Positions 12,501-25,700 of a stretch of 64,000 bases of DNA are shown here, piece by piece. The notes under the pieces were generated by a model. That model was given only the letters and a program-made list of their open reading frames with translations. It was not told where the DNA came from and did no database searches. Made by a program: the position numbers and the translations under genes. Each line of letters starts with the position of its first letter. Within the stretch, counting starts at the first letter, position 1. Source of the DNA: Lepidodermella squamata (taxonomy: Eukaryota > Gastrotricha); contig JBLDXI010000055.1 in the NCBI GenBank assembly GCA_047495785.1, positions 1,488,001 through 1,552,000 on the forward strand. Direction: 5' to 3'.

Positions 12501-13182
12501 CAACCGATTCTCGAAACTGCTAGATCTGCCCGATTATCGCAGCTCAGTATTAAGGGGTTTGCTCATCAGTTGTGGTGATTTGACTGAATCATTGTCACAA
12601 GCCGCCTTTCAAGCGTTGTCTAATTATATTCAAAGCCTGGATTCTGCCGGAAATCGAGAAGTTTTTGGGCGGATATTATCTCTCATGGCCGAAGCTCAAG
12701 CGACCCCTGAAGCCCTAGCTCGTCTAGCCACTGCCTTCGTTAAATCACTGGACAGCTTGGTTACCGGGGGAGCGTTTGATGAAATCCTCGAACAGCAATC
12801 TGTCGATAACAATGACGAACTGTTGGCCAAGTTATATGCCATTCTGGGTAAATTATCGAGGAGTAAAAATTTTCAAAGGGTTCATGCGATTGCCAAGTTG
12901 CTATGTTCCCTTCTCGCCCTGCCTCTCGGCTGTCCGTTGAACAAGCACCCTGCGACTAAACTTATCAGTGTACTGCTAGTCCACCCTTACGCTCGACTGA
13001 GATCTCAAACTGCCGCTGCGTTTTTCGAGGCGATCAGCCTGTCGCCTCCAGACGACTGTGATATAAACGCGGTTTGCAAATTGCTGACCGATACCGACTG
13101 GACTAATACTACGGCCGCTAACAAAGCGAACGGAGATATTTGCAAGCTCATCAATATCACTCCCGGCAAAATTTTGAAGTGA
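9568..13182 (+). CDS. TBCD: tubulin-specific chaperone D (tubulin cofactor D)
   Basis: HEAT-repeat cofactor that holds beta-tubulin in the tubulin folding complex with TBCC, TBCE and the small GTPase ARL2. Three exons: 9568-9894, 9948-10120 and 10170-13182, giving 1170 residues (human TBCD is 1192). Family landmarks include VRGFKRATRYLPHDV near residue 110, the QDKDGQVRWSAAKALARI-like HEAT repeat near 345, LADVAPLV-type segments, and the RREVRRAAAAAFQENVGRQG region near 480. Almost all of the protein is one 3-kb exon, unlike its intron-richer neighbours. The N-terminus starts at an ATG with no upstream in-frame alternative nearby. Confidence 0.93.
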
Positions 13183-13338
13183 AAAGAATCTTCTCGATGT
13201 TTGTGATTGAAAGAACTCTATGATAATTATGCATTCTGTTGTCGTGATAAGTACCAAAAATTGAGTATATACCACTAATTTTTTGAGTAAATAATGCACG
13301 TTTGCTAAATATTTATTTATTTATTGTCTAGTTATTAA

Positions 13339-15210
13339 ATGTCATGGAAAAACGTGATTGTCAAACGACTGGTTGCAAGGGATGCTCGAGAGGATGATCC
13401 AACTTACTCGACTTTGTTCGCCCTTATCGATAAGAAAGCTCATGATGCGACCGCTGCGAGGGACAATCTTGCGAGACAGGTCGCGGCTGATTTGGCGGTT
13501 AGTCAGAACGAAGAGCGGTATCGAGCTGTAGCTGCTGAGTTATTTGAAGTCAGGCAGAGACTTACTGGCGAACAAGCCTCGTTAAGATTAGCCGAAGCGA
13601 AGGTCTCGGCAACAACTGCAAGTTACGACAAGCTTAAACACGAATTCGAACAATTGGAGACATCGAACAATCGATTAAGCAAAGACCACGCTGAAGCGCT
13701 AGACAGAATTAAGGAACTGGAGTCTTGGAATGTTCAGTTGCGGACTGAAATAGATGATAAGACCGCGCGGATTGCTGAAATTGAATGGAAACTTGCGGCT
13801 ATCGAAAAAGAAAACGAAGACATTAAGGTGGCTCATCAACTTGTAATTGTCGAATGTGATACCTTACGCGAAACGCTTGAAAATGCGCACAACAAGTGGT
13901 ATAACGAGTGCGACAAAACTACGAAATTGGAATCTGAAATCAAACGACTAACTCTTTTGCTCGAGCAATATGTTACCGGCCAACGCCCGATTGCTAGCCA
14001 TTCGAATGACTTATATGCGACGTTGCCTGTTACTGGCAGTGGCTCACAGCCTGGTTCTTTCGTGCCCCCGCAACCTATCAAGCAGTTCATGAAAAATATC
14101 TCTGGCTTAATTCGTTCGCAAAGCATAACATCAAGCATTAGCGATCAGGGTAGAGCTCAGGCTGACGATGACTTTCAAATCGTATCACCTCAAGGTTTAA
14201 TATTTTATTTATTCAATCATCATTTTAATTAAATTTCTATGTCAGATGTATGCACAACCTGTCCCTGTCCAACTAAGATCGCCCTCAAATTTGACGCTCA
14301 CGAAGGCGATTGTTCTGCTGTGAAGTGGAGCCCGACTTCGCGATATCTTGCTACCGCTGGTTCTGACCGAGTTATCAAGTTGTGGTCTGTGGACAGCTCA
14401 CTATCATCCGCCCATCTGGCGGCTTCCTTGACCGGCTGTCCCGCGGGCATTCTTGCCCTCGAATTCGACTCCTCCGAAACTCAAGTAGCCGCCGCTTGCA
14501 CCGACAAAACCGCTCGTATTTATCAAATATCAACGAAAATTCAGTCTTGGATTTTGCCTGGTCACTCTGACTCCGTGGTTGCTGTCCGATACGGCGGTCC
14601 TAGTAATGCTGGGCTGGTTACCGCTGACCGAGAAGGCACGATCCGTCTGTGGGATGCAGCGAAGTTTAACTACGTCTTTCGCACTATTTATGTCCCATCA
14701 CGCTGCACCGATCTTGTCGTTCTCGTTGGGGCGGCTTTTTCGATGGCGAGTGGCCATGCCTACAAAAAGGTGAACCTATGGGACCAACGGACTGACTCGA
14801 AGGCGCCAGCTCTTCAGGTTGAAGTGTCAGAAAAAGTGACGAGCCTCGATGTCAACAAGGCGTCATCTTGTCAAATATTAGCCATGACTAAAGACGACTC
14901 GTTGCACTTGATTGATTGGCGGCAAAATCACAAAATCTTGAAGACGTATCGAAACGACGGTTTCATAATCAACAACGAATACGCCAGGGCTACGTTCAGC
15001 CCTGATGGACAGTTTGTTTGTGCCGGTGCCATGGTGGGCTATATGCAAGGCAGTCTTCACGTTTGGAACGCTCTTAGTGGCGAAATCGTCTCAACTGTTC
15101 AAAGAGACGGCTCTGACGCGGCTCCCATAACTGCTGTATCCTGGCAATCGAATGGCCGATGTGTGGCTAGTGTAGACAAGAAACGAAAATGCATATTGTG
15201 GTCCGACTAA
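13339..15210 (+). CDS. ATG16: autophagy protein 16, copy 1 (coiled coil + WD40)
   Basis: ATG16 forms the ATG12-ATG5-ATG16 complex that directs LC3/GABARAP lipidation at autophagic membranes. Two exons, 13339-14194 and 14246-15210, join in phase through a 51-bp intron to give 606 residues. Order: N-terminal W-x-x-x-I-x-x-R-L helix (MSWKNVIVKRLVARDAREDD) that matches the ATG5-binding end; long coiled coil about 30-225; Ser-rich linker about 230-285; then seven WD40 blades (ATAGSDRVIKLWS, TADREGTIRLWD and others). It ends with VDKKRKCILWSD. A second paralogue follows 199 bp downstream on the same strand. Blade 5 and 6 repeats are weaker than in copy 2. The two copies probably differ in function or expression, which the sequence does not resolve. 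Confidence 0.9.
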
Positions 15211-15409
15211 AAACTTTTTGTTGTTGAAATTGTCGATATTTTTGCTTTGGCTTACATTATTATTATTACACCTATGGTGATCATTGTTTCTCGCTCAGTA
15301 ATGAACTATTTTCGAAAAATTTCTATTCTGCCGTTTTACAAGTAGTATAAAATTATTTCTGTGCACTATTTTGTGAGTCTTTAGATTTCTTTCATAAATT
15401 TGACTCGCC

Positions 15410-17188
15410 ATGTCGTGCCCAGTGCCTTGGAAACGCGTAATACTCAACCGGCTACGTCGGCGCGATGACAACGAAAAAGCGACTTTCGGTCCGGTTTTCG
15501 ATCACATGACCAAGCTGAACGATCAGTGCCACGCTGCCAAGGCGCAAAACACGCAGCTGCAAATCGACGTCGAACGTCTGCGGAAAGAAAACCTGCAGAT
15601 GCAAGTCAAAATCGAGAACGCACTCGGCGCTGGTGGTTTGACGCCTGAGGCGATGGAGAAAATGCAAGCTGATCGGAACAAGCTGTTCGAATTGCAGTCC
15701 GAGTTGACGGATGTGCTGCGCGAGAAGAGTAAGTACGCTCAACAGACCTTGCAGCTGTCGACCCAAATGCAGGAGAAGCAGAAGGTCATCGACGAGAAGG
15801 AGGCGAAAATTCGCGAACTTGAGCAGCAGAGTGCAATTTCGGATACGGAGCGGCGCAAGCTCAAGGAACGCGTCGCCGAGCTATATCGGACGAACCAGGC
15901 CCTGAAAGACGAGCACGGTGCTTCCCTTCTCGTACTAAAAGCCACTGAGGAAAAGCTGGACAAAATCACGCGTGAGCATCAAGATCTCATAGCCAAATGG
16001 CTTGATCTAAAGAAAGAAGAGGCTGAACGGATGAATTCGGAAAACGACGCTTTCCGCCACCAATTAGCTGAACGTCAGCGGAAAACAATTGCAGCCGCCG
16101 TAGCTGATGTGGTCGTGGTTGATTTGCCAGAAGAGGCCGAATCGAAACGCATCCTCGCCGCCCCTTTAAATGTTGTGGTCCCGGCAAAGCCCTACTGCGA
16201 ATTCGACTGCCACGAAGGCGAATGTGATGCCGTTCGTTGGGGCCCCTCTGGTAACTTGTTCGCGACTGGTGGTTGGGATCGAAAACTCAACATCTGGCAA
16301 TTCGCCTCGGGAGATGCCAAGCCGACGCTTCAGCACACGTTGTACGGCTGCAATGCCGGTATCATGGGTATCGACTTCGACCCCGATGAGTCGTTGATAG
16401 CGGTTGCGAGCAACGATTTCGCCAGCCGGGTGTGGAATTTGTCGAGCCAACGCATCGTCCACACGCTAACCGGTCATACAAACAAAGTAATGGCAGCTCG
16501 GTTCTGCGGCCAGGGCATTCTGGTTACAGGTAGCCATGATCGAACCCTCAAAATTTGGGATCTCAACAGCCGAATTTGTTCCAAAACCATTTTTGCTGGT
16601 AATTTTTGTGTTGAAATGAAGATTCGCTGATTTTTACAAAATTAAATTTTAGGCTCAAGTTGCAACGATTTAGCCACGATCGAAATGCTCAATTCGTTAA
16701 TCATCAGCGGTCACTTCGACAAGCGGCTGCGCTTCTGGGACAGACGTGCCGATACCCCGATGAACGAAATCTTGCTGCAGAATCGCATCACCAGCGTCGA
16801 TGTTGATTGTGACAAAACGCAGATTGTTGTTCTTTCCCGCGACGATGTGCTATCGCTTATCGACCTTCGCAATAATCGAGTATTACAGACTTATTCTGCC
16901 GACGGCTTCCGCGTTGCCTACGATTGGTCTCGCGCCGTTTTCAGTCCTGATGGACAGGTAATTTCACCTTTTTGAAATGAAATCCTCCTTCAAATTGTTT
17001 TTTTGATGTAGTATATTTGTGCTGGGTCAAACGATGGCAATCTCTACGTCTGGAACAAGTCGACAGGCAAAGTAGTGGCGAATTTGCGTGGCCACCAGTC
17101 TTCGATCGTTGCCTGTGCATGGCAGCCTTCCGGCCGCTACGTGGTCAGCGTGGATAAAAACCGCCGTGCAATCGTTTGGACCGAGTGA
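15410..17188 (+). CDS. ATG16: autophagy protein 16, copy 2 (coiled coil + WD40)
   Basis: Tandem paralogue of the upstream gene. Three exons, 15410-16598, 16653-16957 and 17012-17188, give 556 residues. The N-terminal MSCPVPWKRVILNRLRRRDDNEKATFG is closer to the usual ATG16 ATG5-binding helix (WxxxIxxRLxxRD). A coiled coil covers about 35-230, with EKxAKIRELEQQ-type heptads. WD40 blades run to IVWTE at the end. Intron positions differ from copy 1: copy 1 has one intron in the linker, copy 2 has two inside the propeller. The duplication is therefore old, or one copy gained or lost introns. An AATAAA at 17272 lies 84 bp past the stop. Confidence 0.92.
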
Positions 17189-17701
17189 CGTGACCTATGC
17201 AATTCTTCAAATCCATCAGTGTATAATTCCACCGAGTTTTTGGACCTGGTTTTAAATCTTGACTCAGCGCAAATAAACGATGATATATTGATGACAGTGT
17301 GTGTATATGTGTTGCTCCGTCTTGCTTTCATCTTCTTATTAAACAGAGTTTGTCTTCCGTCTTAGAACATCGCCGTTGAACATTTTTTGCTTTGTATTTT
17401 CTAACGACATTAATGGCGAATTCCAAAGTTTTGTACATGTATATATCTATACCTATATTCAGGAAAATCATGCTGAAAATGTTTGAATTTCTATATAATT
17501 ATTGTGAACGCTGATTCATGGATAAACATTTTCTCAAGATGCCAATGAGTGCTATTGAAAAATTATTCTAATACTTAGTAACAGATGACTTCGATTTACC
17601 GGTTATACGAATCGACGGAAAAAAAGAGACGGATAAAGTTGTTTTTTGTAATTGAATTGTTTCCAATTTTTTCGTTAGGATGAGTAATACCCATATGTGA
17701 A
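17189..17701. other. spacer ATG16 copy 2 / GON4L
   Basis: 513 bp with the ATG16 copy 2 polyadenylation signal near 17272 and A/T-rich sequence after it. No gene is seen. Confidence 0.5.
17272..17277 (+). terminator. AATAAA poly(A) signal of ATG16 copy 2
   Basis: AATAAA 84 bp after the stop codon of the second ATG16 gene; the position suits a 3' end signal. Confidence 0.5.
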
Positions 17702-20700
17702 ATGGCAGCTAACGAAGAACTGCCTGATATGGAGGAAGGTGATTCATCATCCTCATCTGTATCGTCATCCGAAGAAGAAGACATTCCTGAGGCTTTGAAT
17801 GAGCTGGTCTCGGTATTGGAAAATAAAGCGGCCAAATACAACTTGAGCCGTGCCAATGTGAAAAATATCATCAAACATGTAATGCAGAGTGATGAGATGG
17901 TCAGTTTGTTGACCGATGAGCTGTCATCCGAGGGCGCTCGTGCGCCACCAGAGTCTGACCCGGTCGCTATTTTCGGCTCATCCATGCGCATAACCAGGCA
18001 GAGATTCCGCCAACTAGCCGGAGATAAAGTTGTATGTTGATGAAGTTACAAAAGTTACAAAATTAACAAAATTTTGATTTTAAGTGCCCTGACCTTGAAA
18101 AGTTGCTATCTCGACTTCCGCCGGCTCCGTCGGCGCCTAAATCATTTTTCGAGCTCGAATTCCCCGAAGATGACCCGGAAGATACTGAATACGACCCTCG
18201 ATTGGAGGAAGAGAACGAGTTGGATGAAACTCTGGCCTCGCCGACTCAAATAGTTACTACACCCAGAGCTGATTTCACTGATGGCAATTCGTCGCAAACG
18301 TCTGGCAATAATCTCAATTCCTTGTCTGCGATAGGCAGTCCAACGTCAACTTCGAATGCGGGGCTAATCGCCTGCCGTACTCGGTCTCGCTACCCGCTGC
18401 GTGATTTCGACCTGGACGCTATAGCTCCGTTGCCCCCGGAACTTCACTTCGATGGGGATTCGATGTCACCCACCTCGCCCCGGCATCATCACGGGATGTT
18501 GTCCGTACCGGGCAGTCAACGCTGCGTTTCGCCGTCAGGCAGCACAAATCCGGTTGATGATGACGCGATTTACGCTCAATTTTTGGCGAAGGTATTTGAT
18601 TCGGATGAAGCTAGTAACACGAACGAGGCTCGTCAACTCAACTCAGAGACGCCGTCGCAGAGCGAAGTCACCCCTGCTCCACCTACCGTCATGTCGGCGG
18701 CTACAGATGAAGAGCAGGATGACCCTGACTACAATCCAGTGCAAGATTTCGACACCCTGGTGGAGTTTGACCCCGAAGAATATGCCTGGGACAAACGCGC
18801 TCGAATTCCGAAGGAAGAGGTGCGAAGTTTGCGGAAAGAAGCTTTCGCTGACTTGCCCATTCATTGTCATTTGCTTGAAACCTGCGCTGAAGCGGCCGAG
18901 CCGACGCTGAAAACTCCGACAAAGGCGCCTGTTGAAACCCGCAAACGTCCGCTATCAAGCCAGAGGAAAACGCCAGCTGATTTAGATCGGAGTTCGAAGA
19001 AGAGCAATGCATCGAAGAAGACGCGTATCAATTTTTCCGATGAAGAGGAATCGGCTTCGTCGGCCTCTTCGTCTTCAAGCGAGGATGACTTCAACGGGGT
19101 CGATGACCCTGCTTTGCATGATATGGAGCAGAGCGAAAGGGAACCGCGACCTGTTGAGGAAGAGCAGCCGGGTACCAGCCAGGTCGATATTCCAGTTTTC
19201 AGCCCTACACCTGAGCAAATTCTGATTCTGCAAGAACAGCTTCGGAAACACGTTCAGCTGCTTATGCAGAGTTACATAATTGCGGGGAATGCCCCTGAGT
19301 TCATGCTGCTGTCGAACCAAAGTTATCATTATTTGGAAGAACTAGAAACTCTACGCCTGCAATCGCCAGATCCGCTCCGTTCGTGCTTTAACGTTTTCAA
19401 TCTACGCCCGGCGATTGCCTTCCTTGACAAGTGGACGCCTGATTTGATCGGCCCTCCAAGAATGATCCATCAGTCGGTCGATGATGCGAAGAAGCGGTTG
19501 GATCGTAACATCGAGCGGAAAATCGATCGTTATAAGCACTGCCGTGCGAAATTCTCGCATCGCCAAATGGACTTGATGACATTTCACTGCCCGGCTTTAC
19601 TCTACGCTGGTTTACTTCCTCGGAAAGATGAAGGCTATTTTGATGCAGATTTAGAGGAGACGAAGGTGAAGCGGACACCTTGGTTGCCGAGCGAGGACGA
19701 TCTGTTAGCGCTTGGATTGGAGCAATTCTGGATGGCGGGGAAGCATTTTCGAGAGAAAGGCGAAGTGATCTCAAAATACTTGCTTCCTAGCAAAAGTGCC
19801 GAGAACATTCGAGTACGCATCAAAAACGTGTTCTACTCCTCTCAGTATCAAAATGACTTGGAAAACCCAGTGAAAATCTACCAAAAATTCGGCGTTGCTC
19901 CTGAATATGATACAGAAATCTGCCCATTCAACCCAGAGGAGGTTGTTCCGTTAAGAGCTCTTCCAAAAACTTGTCTACCTCAGTGGCTTAATTCGCGGGT
20001 AACCTTCTGGAACAAAGCAATGAAACGCAGAAAGCCCAAAAACAGCCAGATAGAAATAACGTTTTTGGCTGAAATCGATGACGGTTCGAGCGACAATGGG
20101 GATGAAAACGACCGTCCGTCGTCTTCGAATACATCGCCCAATCGAAGTTTGATTCGAGCAGCAACTGGCGGCCAGCATGACCAAAGTTTGGCGCAGAGTA
20201 GCTTTTGCGAAATCGAGACTGCTAGGGGTACGGCTGAACCTGTTAGTTCTAGTTCTGACTCTAACAATATTTCCAAACAGGAAGAGGCGGCGGCGGCAAA
20301 AAACGAAGCGGTGGCCCGAAAAAACAATGACAAGGCGTCGAGTGATGGTGCTATGCGCTCAGCCATCTCGCCCGCTCAGATGGACTCTGCTTCATCTGTT
20401 TCTTTGACAAAAGTTGCCTCGTTCTCTCAGCAAAACGACGATAACTCGAAGTTTACCTCAAGCCCTCCTAGACAGTCATCGACACCGATTTCGTCGAGCA
20501 ACGATGGGTCTTTCTTGTTTACGCCCTCGCGAGATGACGGCACGAAATCATTTTGCCGGTTCGACTCAGACACTTTCAACTCGCCCCGTGTTCGAAAAAG
20601 CACTGTAGCCGATTCAACTCCGTCAGTCGGTCATGGGGTTCTATCGAGTTTGGACGAAGAAGCGGCAGTTTTTCTGACTCCAGTTAAGAATTTTGTGTCG

Positions 20701-22584
20701 AATCGGCGCCATTTCGACTCGGATCCGAGGACAGGCGCTGCGGGTGGGGCTGTATTCGACGCAACTAGTCCAGATTCATTGCCTCCGAATCAGCACCTCG
20801 CTGGGGTTTCATCAACGGCCCAATCCCAAGCATCGCCTCTTCGCGCTCGTCAACCACTTCTAGCGAAGCTACTCGCTAGTCTGACGCCAAAGGTTGCTCC
20901 CAAGAATGAACCAACTGCCCCTGAATCAGGCCCAAGTAATATCATCGCCGTTGTCATTCCGCCGATGTCTTCTTCGACGCCCAGCGTTCCAAGTGGAAAC
21001 GTCATTTCGCCACTCGTAAAACCGAAAAGAGCTCGAAAAGCTTCGGCAGAACCATCAGAAGCCCAACCGAGAAAGTAAAAGTCATTTCCTTCAAATTTTG
21101 AAATTATTTTCAATTTGTCGATTAAAGATTGCGTTTGATTGCTCCGGCACCAATGGTTAATCCGCCTCCAAAATCGCTGCTGGATGCTTCTGATCTGAGC
21201 GCCATGACTCTTCACGTACTTGCGTCTCCTTCACCGAGCAAAGGTGCTAATAAAGTCGTCGAGGGCATTCGAGCGCGAGCTCTAAAACAGTCAAGAGCAA
21301 CTGCCGCGAAACGCAATCTCATGTCATTGGCCGCAGCGAATGGGAACAGTAACGCGAATCCACCTCAATTTGACGGGGATACGTGCGCAGAATCAGCCTT
21401 CGCCCAACCGACGGTTTCTGCCCAGGCTGCCCCAGAACCGGCCGCCAAGCGGCGACAGCCTGCTGCGAAAAAACGTAACCCGCCTCGTTTGAATGAAAAG
21501 CAACGGCAGCGTTTAGCTGACATGTTTAACGCCAGCAATTCAGCTAAAATCAATGCGAATTCAAAGGTCAACTGTGTTTTGACCGGGACCGTGTTGCCCC
21601 TGTCTGGTCTCGCTGCCGGTGCCAACGTTCCCAGCGAGTCAGTTGAGTCGGAGCTGGCCAGTTCCTATCTCGAGTTACTTGAATCATCATTACCCTCATC
21701 AGTCTTTCTGGAAGTTCTGAAGCTACTCGATTCATTTTCTGGTGTCGAAAACGCGCCTGATGTCAAGGGTCTATACTTCAGTCTCAGATCAATTCTGGCA
21801 TCAGCTAGGCGATTGGATTTACTTGATCATTTTGCGAGTTTCCTGTCTGCAAAGCAAGCGGATGATTGTGGCTGTTATCGGGCGTTCTCAGAGTTCGAAG
21901 CAATTTGTGATTTCCTCACCCAGCATCAGGCAGCTTTTGGTGGCCGAAATTCAATGAGAAGTCTGCAAAATATTGTTCGAGTAATAACTTCGGCTGCAAC
22001 AGCTTCGAATCTCAGTTTTTCGGCGTTCGAAAGTGAATTCACGCAGATTGTCGGGGTGCAAACCGGCCTGCTTGAACCTTTGGCTACATTCTTCCCTAAT
22101 GATCGCTGTACAGCCAGTCGGTTGGGAAATTTGGATCGCGATAATTTTGAAACGATAGATCTCACAGCTGAATCTAACAATGTCGAGGTATTTTTTGGGT
22201 AAAAGAGTTCTAAACCAGTTAATAACTGTCTTTCTTTTCTAGCTTTCAACCTCAAATCGAACTAGTGATTTCGAGTGTGTTCGTTTTATGAAGGGAAAAT
22301 ATGGCACGAAAGAATGCCCGTGTGAATGCCACATTTCTGGTGTATCGATACGCGTAACAGCCGTTGTTGCCGGGCAACTAGCTGACTTCAAACGCCATTG
22401 CCGATTGTGCGGAGTTTCGGTGTCGGATGGGAAGCTGTTCGTTCCTGATCCTAGAAATGGCTTCCGGTTGAAGCGGATCCCTCATCTCACTGACCGATTT
22501 CAACTTATTGTAAAGCCGTACGCTGATGCTTTGAATACCGCGGAGCCACCGCAGAATTGTGGCGAGGCTGCTTTAGTCAAATAG
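17702..22584 (+). CDS. GON4L: GON-4-like nuclear regulator
   Basis: Chromatin-associated regulator of the GON-4/GON4L/YARP family, linked to cell-cycle control and transcriptional repression. Four exons, 17702-18031, 18085-21074, 21128-22187 and 22243-22584, give 1573 residues. Evidence: an acidic N-terminus; the EEVRSLRKEAF segment; the family motif TPEQILILQEQLRKHVQLLMQ near residue 475; a SANT-like block (WLPSEDDLLALGLEQF) near 630; long Ser-rich disordered regions; PAH-like repeats in exon 3 (FLEVLKLLDSF ... LLDHFASFLSAKQADDCG); and a Cys/His tail, CPCECHISG with CRLCGVSVSDGK, in exon 4. The exon 2 frame stops at 21078. Splicing at 21074/21128 (53-bp intron) restores the frame and joins the PAH half, so this is one gene, not two. 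Confidence 0.88.
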
Positions 22585-22750
22585 TTTTTGCGATATTCGT
22601 CTTTTATTTCATTCTTTTCTCATCCTGGCTGAATTGTTATACTATGCGGTTTTAGCTTATACAGGGCTTTGAAGATTTTTATGTGATTGCAGTAAAACAA
22701 ATGTATTGAGTGAAATAATTGATTATTTAGAGGGGTTTCTTACTTTGTTG

Positions 22751-25700
22751 ATGGCTGACTCGGATGCGGAAAATCAGGTGCCGGCACCTGGTGATGACGT
22801 GTTGAGCAGTGACCCTGAGCTTCAACTCGAGGCTAGTCCTCCCCGTCAGAAGCGATATGGCCTAAGAAACCGTTCCCAAAGCACTCAAAGTTCGTCCTCA
22901 ATGTCGTTGCGCGCCCGATCCGCGCTCGACAAACCGATACCTAAATCTCAAAGCGTTTCGCACGAACAAGACGGCGCGGAGAGCGATGAAGAAAATGTTA
23001 TTGTCCGCTCGAAATCGGTTGCCGGCAACCGATTGGCGGCTAGCGGTGACTTTGACGACTCGGACGATGAAGGCCGTGTTTCCCGAAAACGAAAAACGCC
23101 CGCTACTTTTGCTCGAATTATAAGCGACGACGAAGATCAGGATGAAGATGACGTCTTCAAAGTCATTTCAGCCGCAGATAACGAAGTAGTTTTAGCCGAG
23201 AAGGTTGTGAAAAAACGCGGCCGGCCGAAAAAATCGAAAACTGATTCAGTTTCTGATGAAGTCGTGCTGGTTGAAGCGCAGCCTAAGAAAAAACCTGGCC
23301 GGAAGCCGAAGGCCCAAAAGCCGCCCAAAGAACCTAAAAAGAAAAAGAGTAACTACTATTTTTCGTTTTTTTGTTAACTTCATTTCGTTTTATAGCTCCC
23401 GAAAAGAAAACTCGTCGCATTTTGGGAATTGATGAGCTGCAAACTGATACCAGAGCAGCTATGATGGAGGAGTTGGAGCGACAGAAGCGCATCAAAGAGC
23501 GCCAAAAAGTCTATAACATGACTGACATGGCTAGCGCTCTGCCGCCGACCGAATTGACAGATAACAAGGTTGTGTTAGAAGAAAATGAAACCACCCTGCT
23601 GCAGGTCCATCCCGAAATTGCGAACAAATTGAAAAAGCATCAGATTGATGCCGTTCAATTTATGTGGACTGCTTGCTGCGAATCCCTCGATCGCCTTCGG
23701 AACCCTGAAAACCCCGGTTCCGGCTGCATTGTCGCTCATTGCATGGGTCTGGGCAAAACGCTCAGCGTGATCTCATTCGTCCATACTATGGTCTTGAATT
23801 CTGAGCTGACTGGCGTGAAAACCTGCCTTGTCCTCGCGCCGCTGAATACCGTCCTAAATTGGCTGGCTGAGTTTCAGCGCTGGGTTCCAGCCGATGCGTT
23901 GGTCAATGTCTATGAAATTTCGTTGATTAAAGACAATAAAGGTCGAGCGGCTGAGATTGAGCATTGGCAACAGAATGGCGGTGTCATGATTATGGGCTAC
24001 GAGATCTATCGAAAGCTGGCGTCAACCAAGCCGAGGGGTCCGCGGGCGAAAGCGAGGGTTTTCCCAGCCGCTCTCACCGACCCAGGTCCAGATATGGTGG
24101 TATGCGACGAGGGACACATTCTCAGGTCAGAAACCTCCGTGACAACAAAAGTTCTTAACCAGGTAAAATTTGTGATTTTTTCCTGAATTATATCACCTTT
24201 ATTGAATTTTCAGATTCGAACTCGCAGGCGAATCGTTCTCACTGGCACACCGTTGCAGAATAATCTTTACGAGTATCACTGCATGGTGTCTTTCATTAAA
24301 CCAAACTTCCTCGGAACGAAGAAGGAATTCGGCAACTGGTTCGTGAATCCGATCAAAAACGGCGAGACCCTCGACGCCCTGCCGATGGACGTTCAGCTGA
24401 TGAAAAAGCGAACTAGCGTGTTGTATCGTTTGCTAGCGCCTTGCGTTCATCGCCGAGGCTACGAACATCTGGCGAATGTGCTGCCTCAGAAACTGGAGTA
24501 CGTGTTGCTGCTGCGACTGACCCCGGTTCAAACCGAGCTCTACGCCCGCTACCTGCGTGATATCGTCGGCGTGCAGATGTCACTGGATGACATTTCGGAG
24601 CTGGATGCGCATTTCATCCGAAAGCGCTTATTCACCGACTACCACAGTCTGCAATACATCAGCGCGCACCCTTGTCTGCTGTTTGAGGCTTACGAAAGGG
24701 AGCAGCAGCGCGAGATCAAGCGGGAGATCAAGCGCCAGATGGAAGACCTTGATTACGATGTCGATGTCGATCTTGAGCAGCAAATGCTTGATGACATTGC
24801 TGAGGAGCCGGAGCCGGAAGCCTCCGACTTTGACGATGCCGAGTTTCTTGAGGAGGAAGCGGGCGATACTGATGTTGAACTGGAACCAGATGACGAACCA
24901 GAGGATTTCATCAGCTCCGGAACGCCCAGTGGAATGGATCGTAAGTTATGGCGTATATACTCATCCTTAGTAACCCTAGGTCGGAAGGTAAGGGAAGTGA
25001 GGATACAAAGGATGCAGACTGGGTAGATGAATCGATTTGTTGAAGGGGGTGTCATCCATTCAATCGGAATTTATACCCCAAGTCCGTTTTTTTCTTCTAC
25101 CAGTAATTGATGCCATTTTTGCCAAAGGGAACAGCCGAAGCAGGTTTTGAGAACCGGTTTCCACTTAGCCGCTAGCATTTTATCAGTTAAAAAGTCATTG
25201 CCATGAAAACAGAATTTGAGACACACCTTCAATTGTCTTTGTTGCCTGCCATTAGGCAAAGAGGTACCTTGAACTTGCTACATGTAATAGCCTTCGCGTT
25301 GCGGACTCGTTGCCCCTCGGGTGACGATTCCACGCAGATCACGCAGTCACGGCGTGCGATGTTATCGACCACCCACGGGTAGTGTCCAACATCGTCGTTT
25401 CGAGAGTCGTAGACGACGTCAGGTGTGAGGCACGTACGTTTCGCTACCTTGACCATCTTAGCTGCTGGCACGGGCGTGCTTAGACCGGCGATGTTGATAC
25501 TCTGACTTGACCCAAATGGCCGAGGCGATGGCGACAGGGAAGCGGATGTTGACGACACCGTGTTAGCCCGTGGACGACTTCGCCTGAATCTGCAAAGTTC
25601 GGTAAACGAGTGCGGAATCTTTGAGTTAGATTCTTCACCCCGGAATCTAACTCAAATTCCGCCCGCACCGAAGAGGTGCGGGGAATAATTAATAAAGATG

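Noticed and set aside
16166-16462. Minus-strand open frames in the ATG16 and GON4L exons
   Set aside because: They overlap conserved WD40 or GON4L codons on the other strand and look like composition shadows.
21076-21078. Stop codon that would end GON4L after exon 2
   Set aside because: A 53-bp GT-AG intron (21075-21127) skips it and restores a frame encoding the expected PAH-like half.
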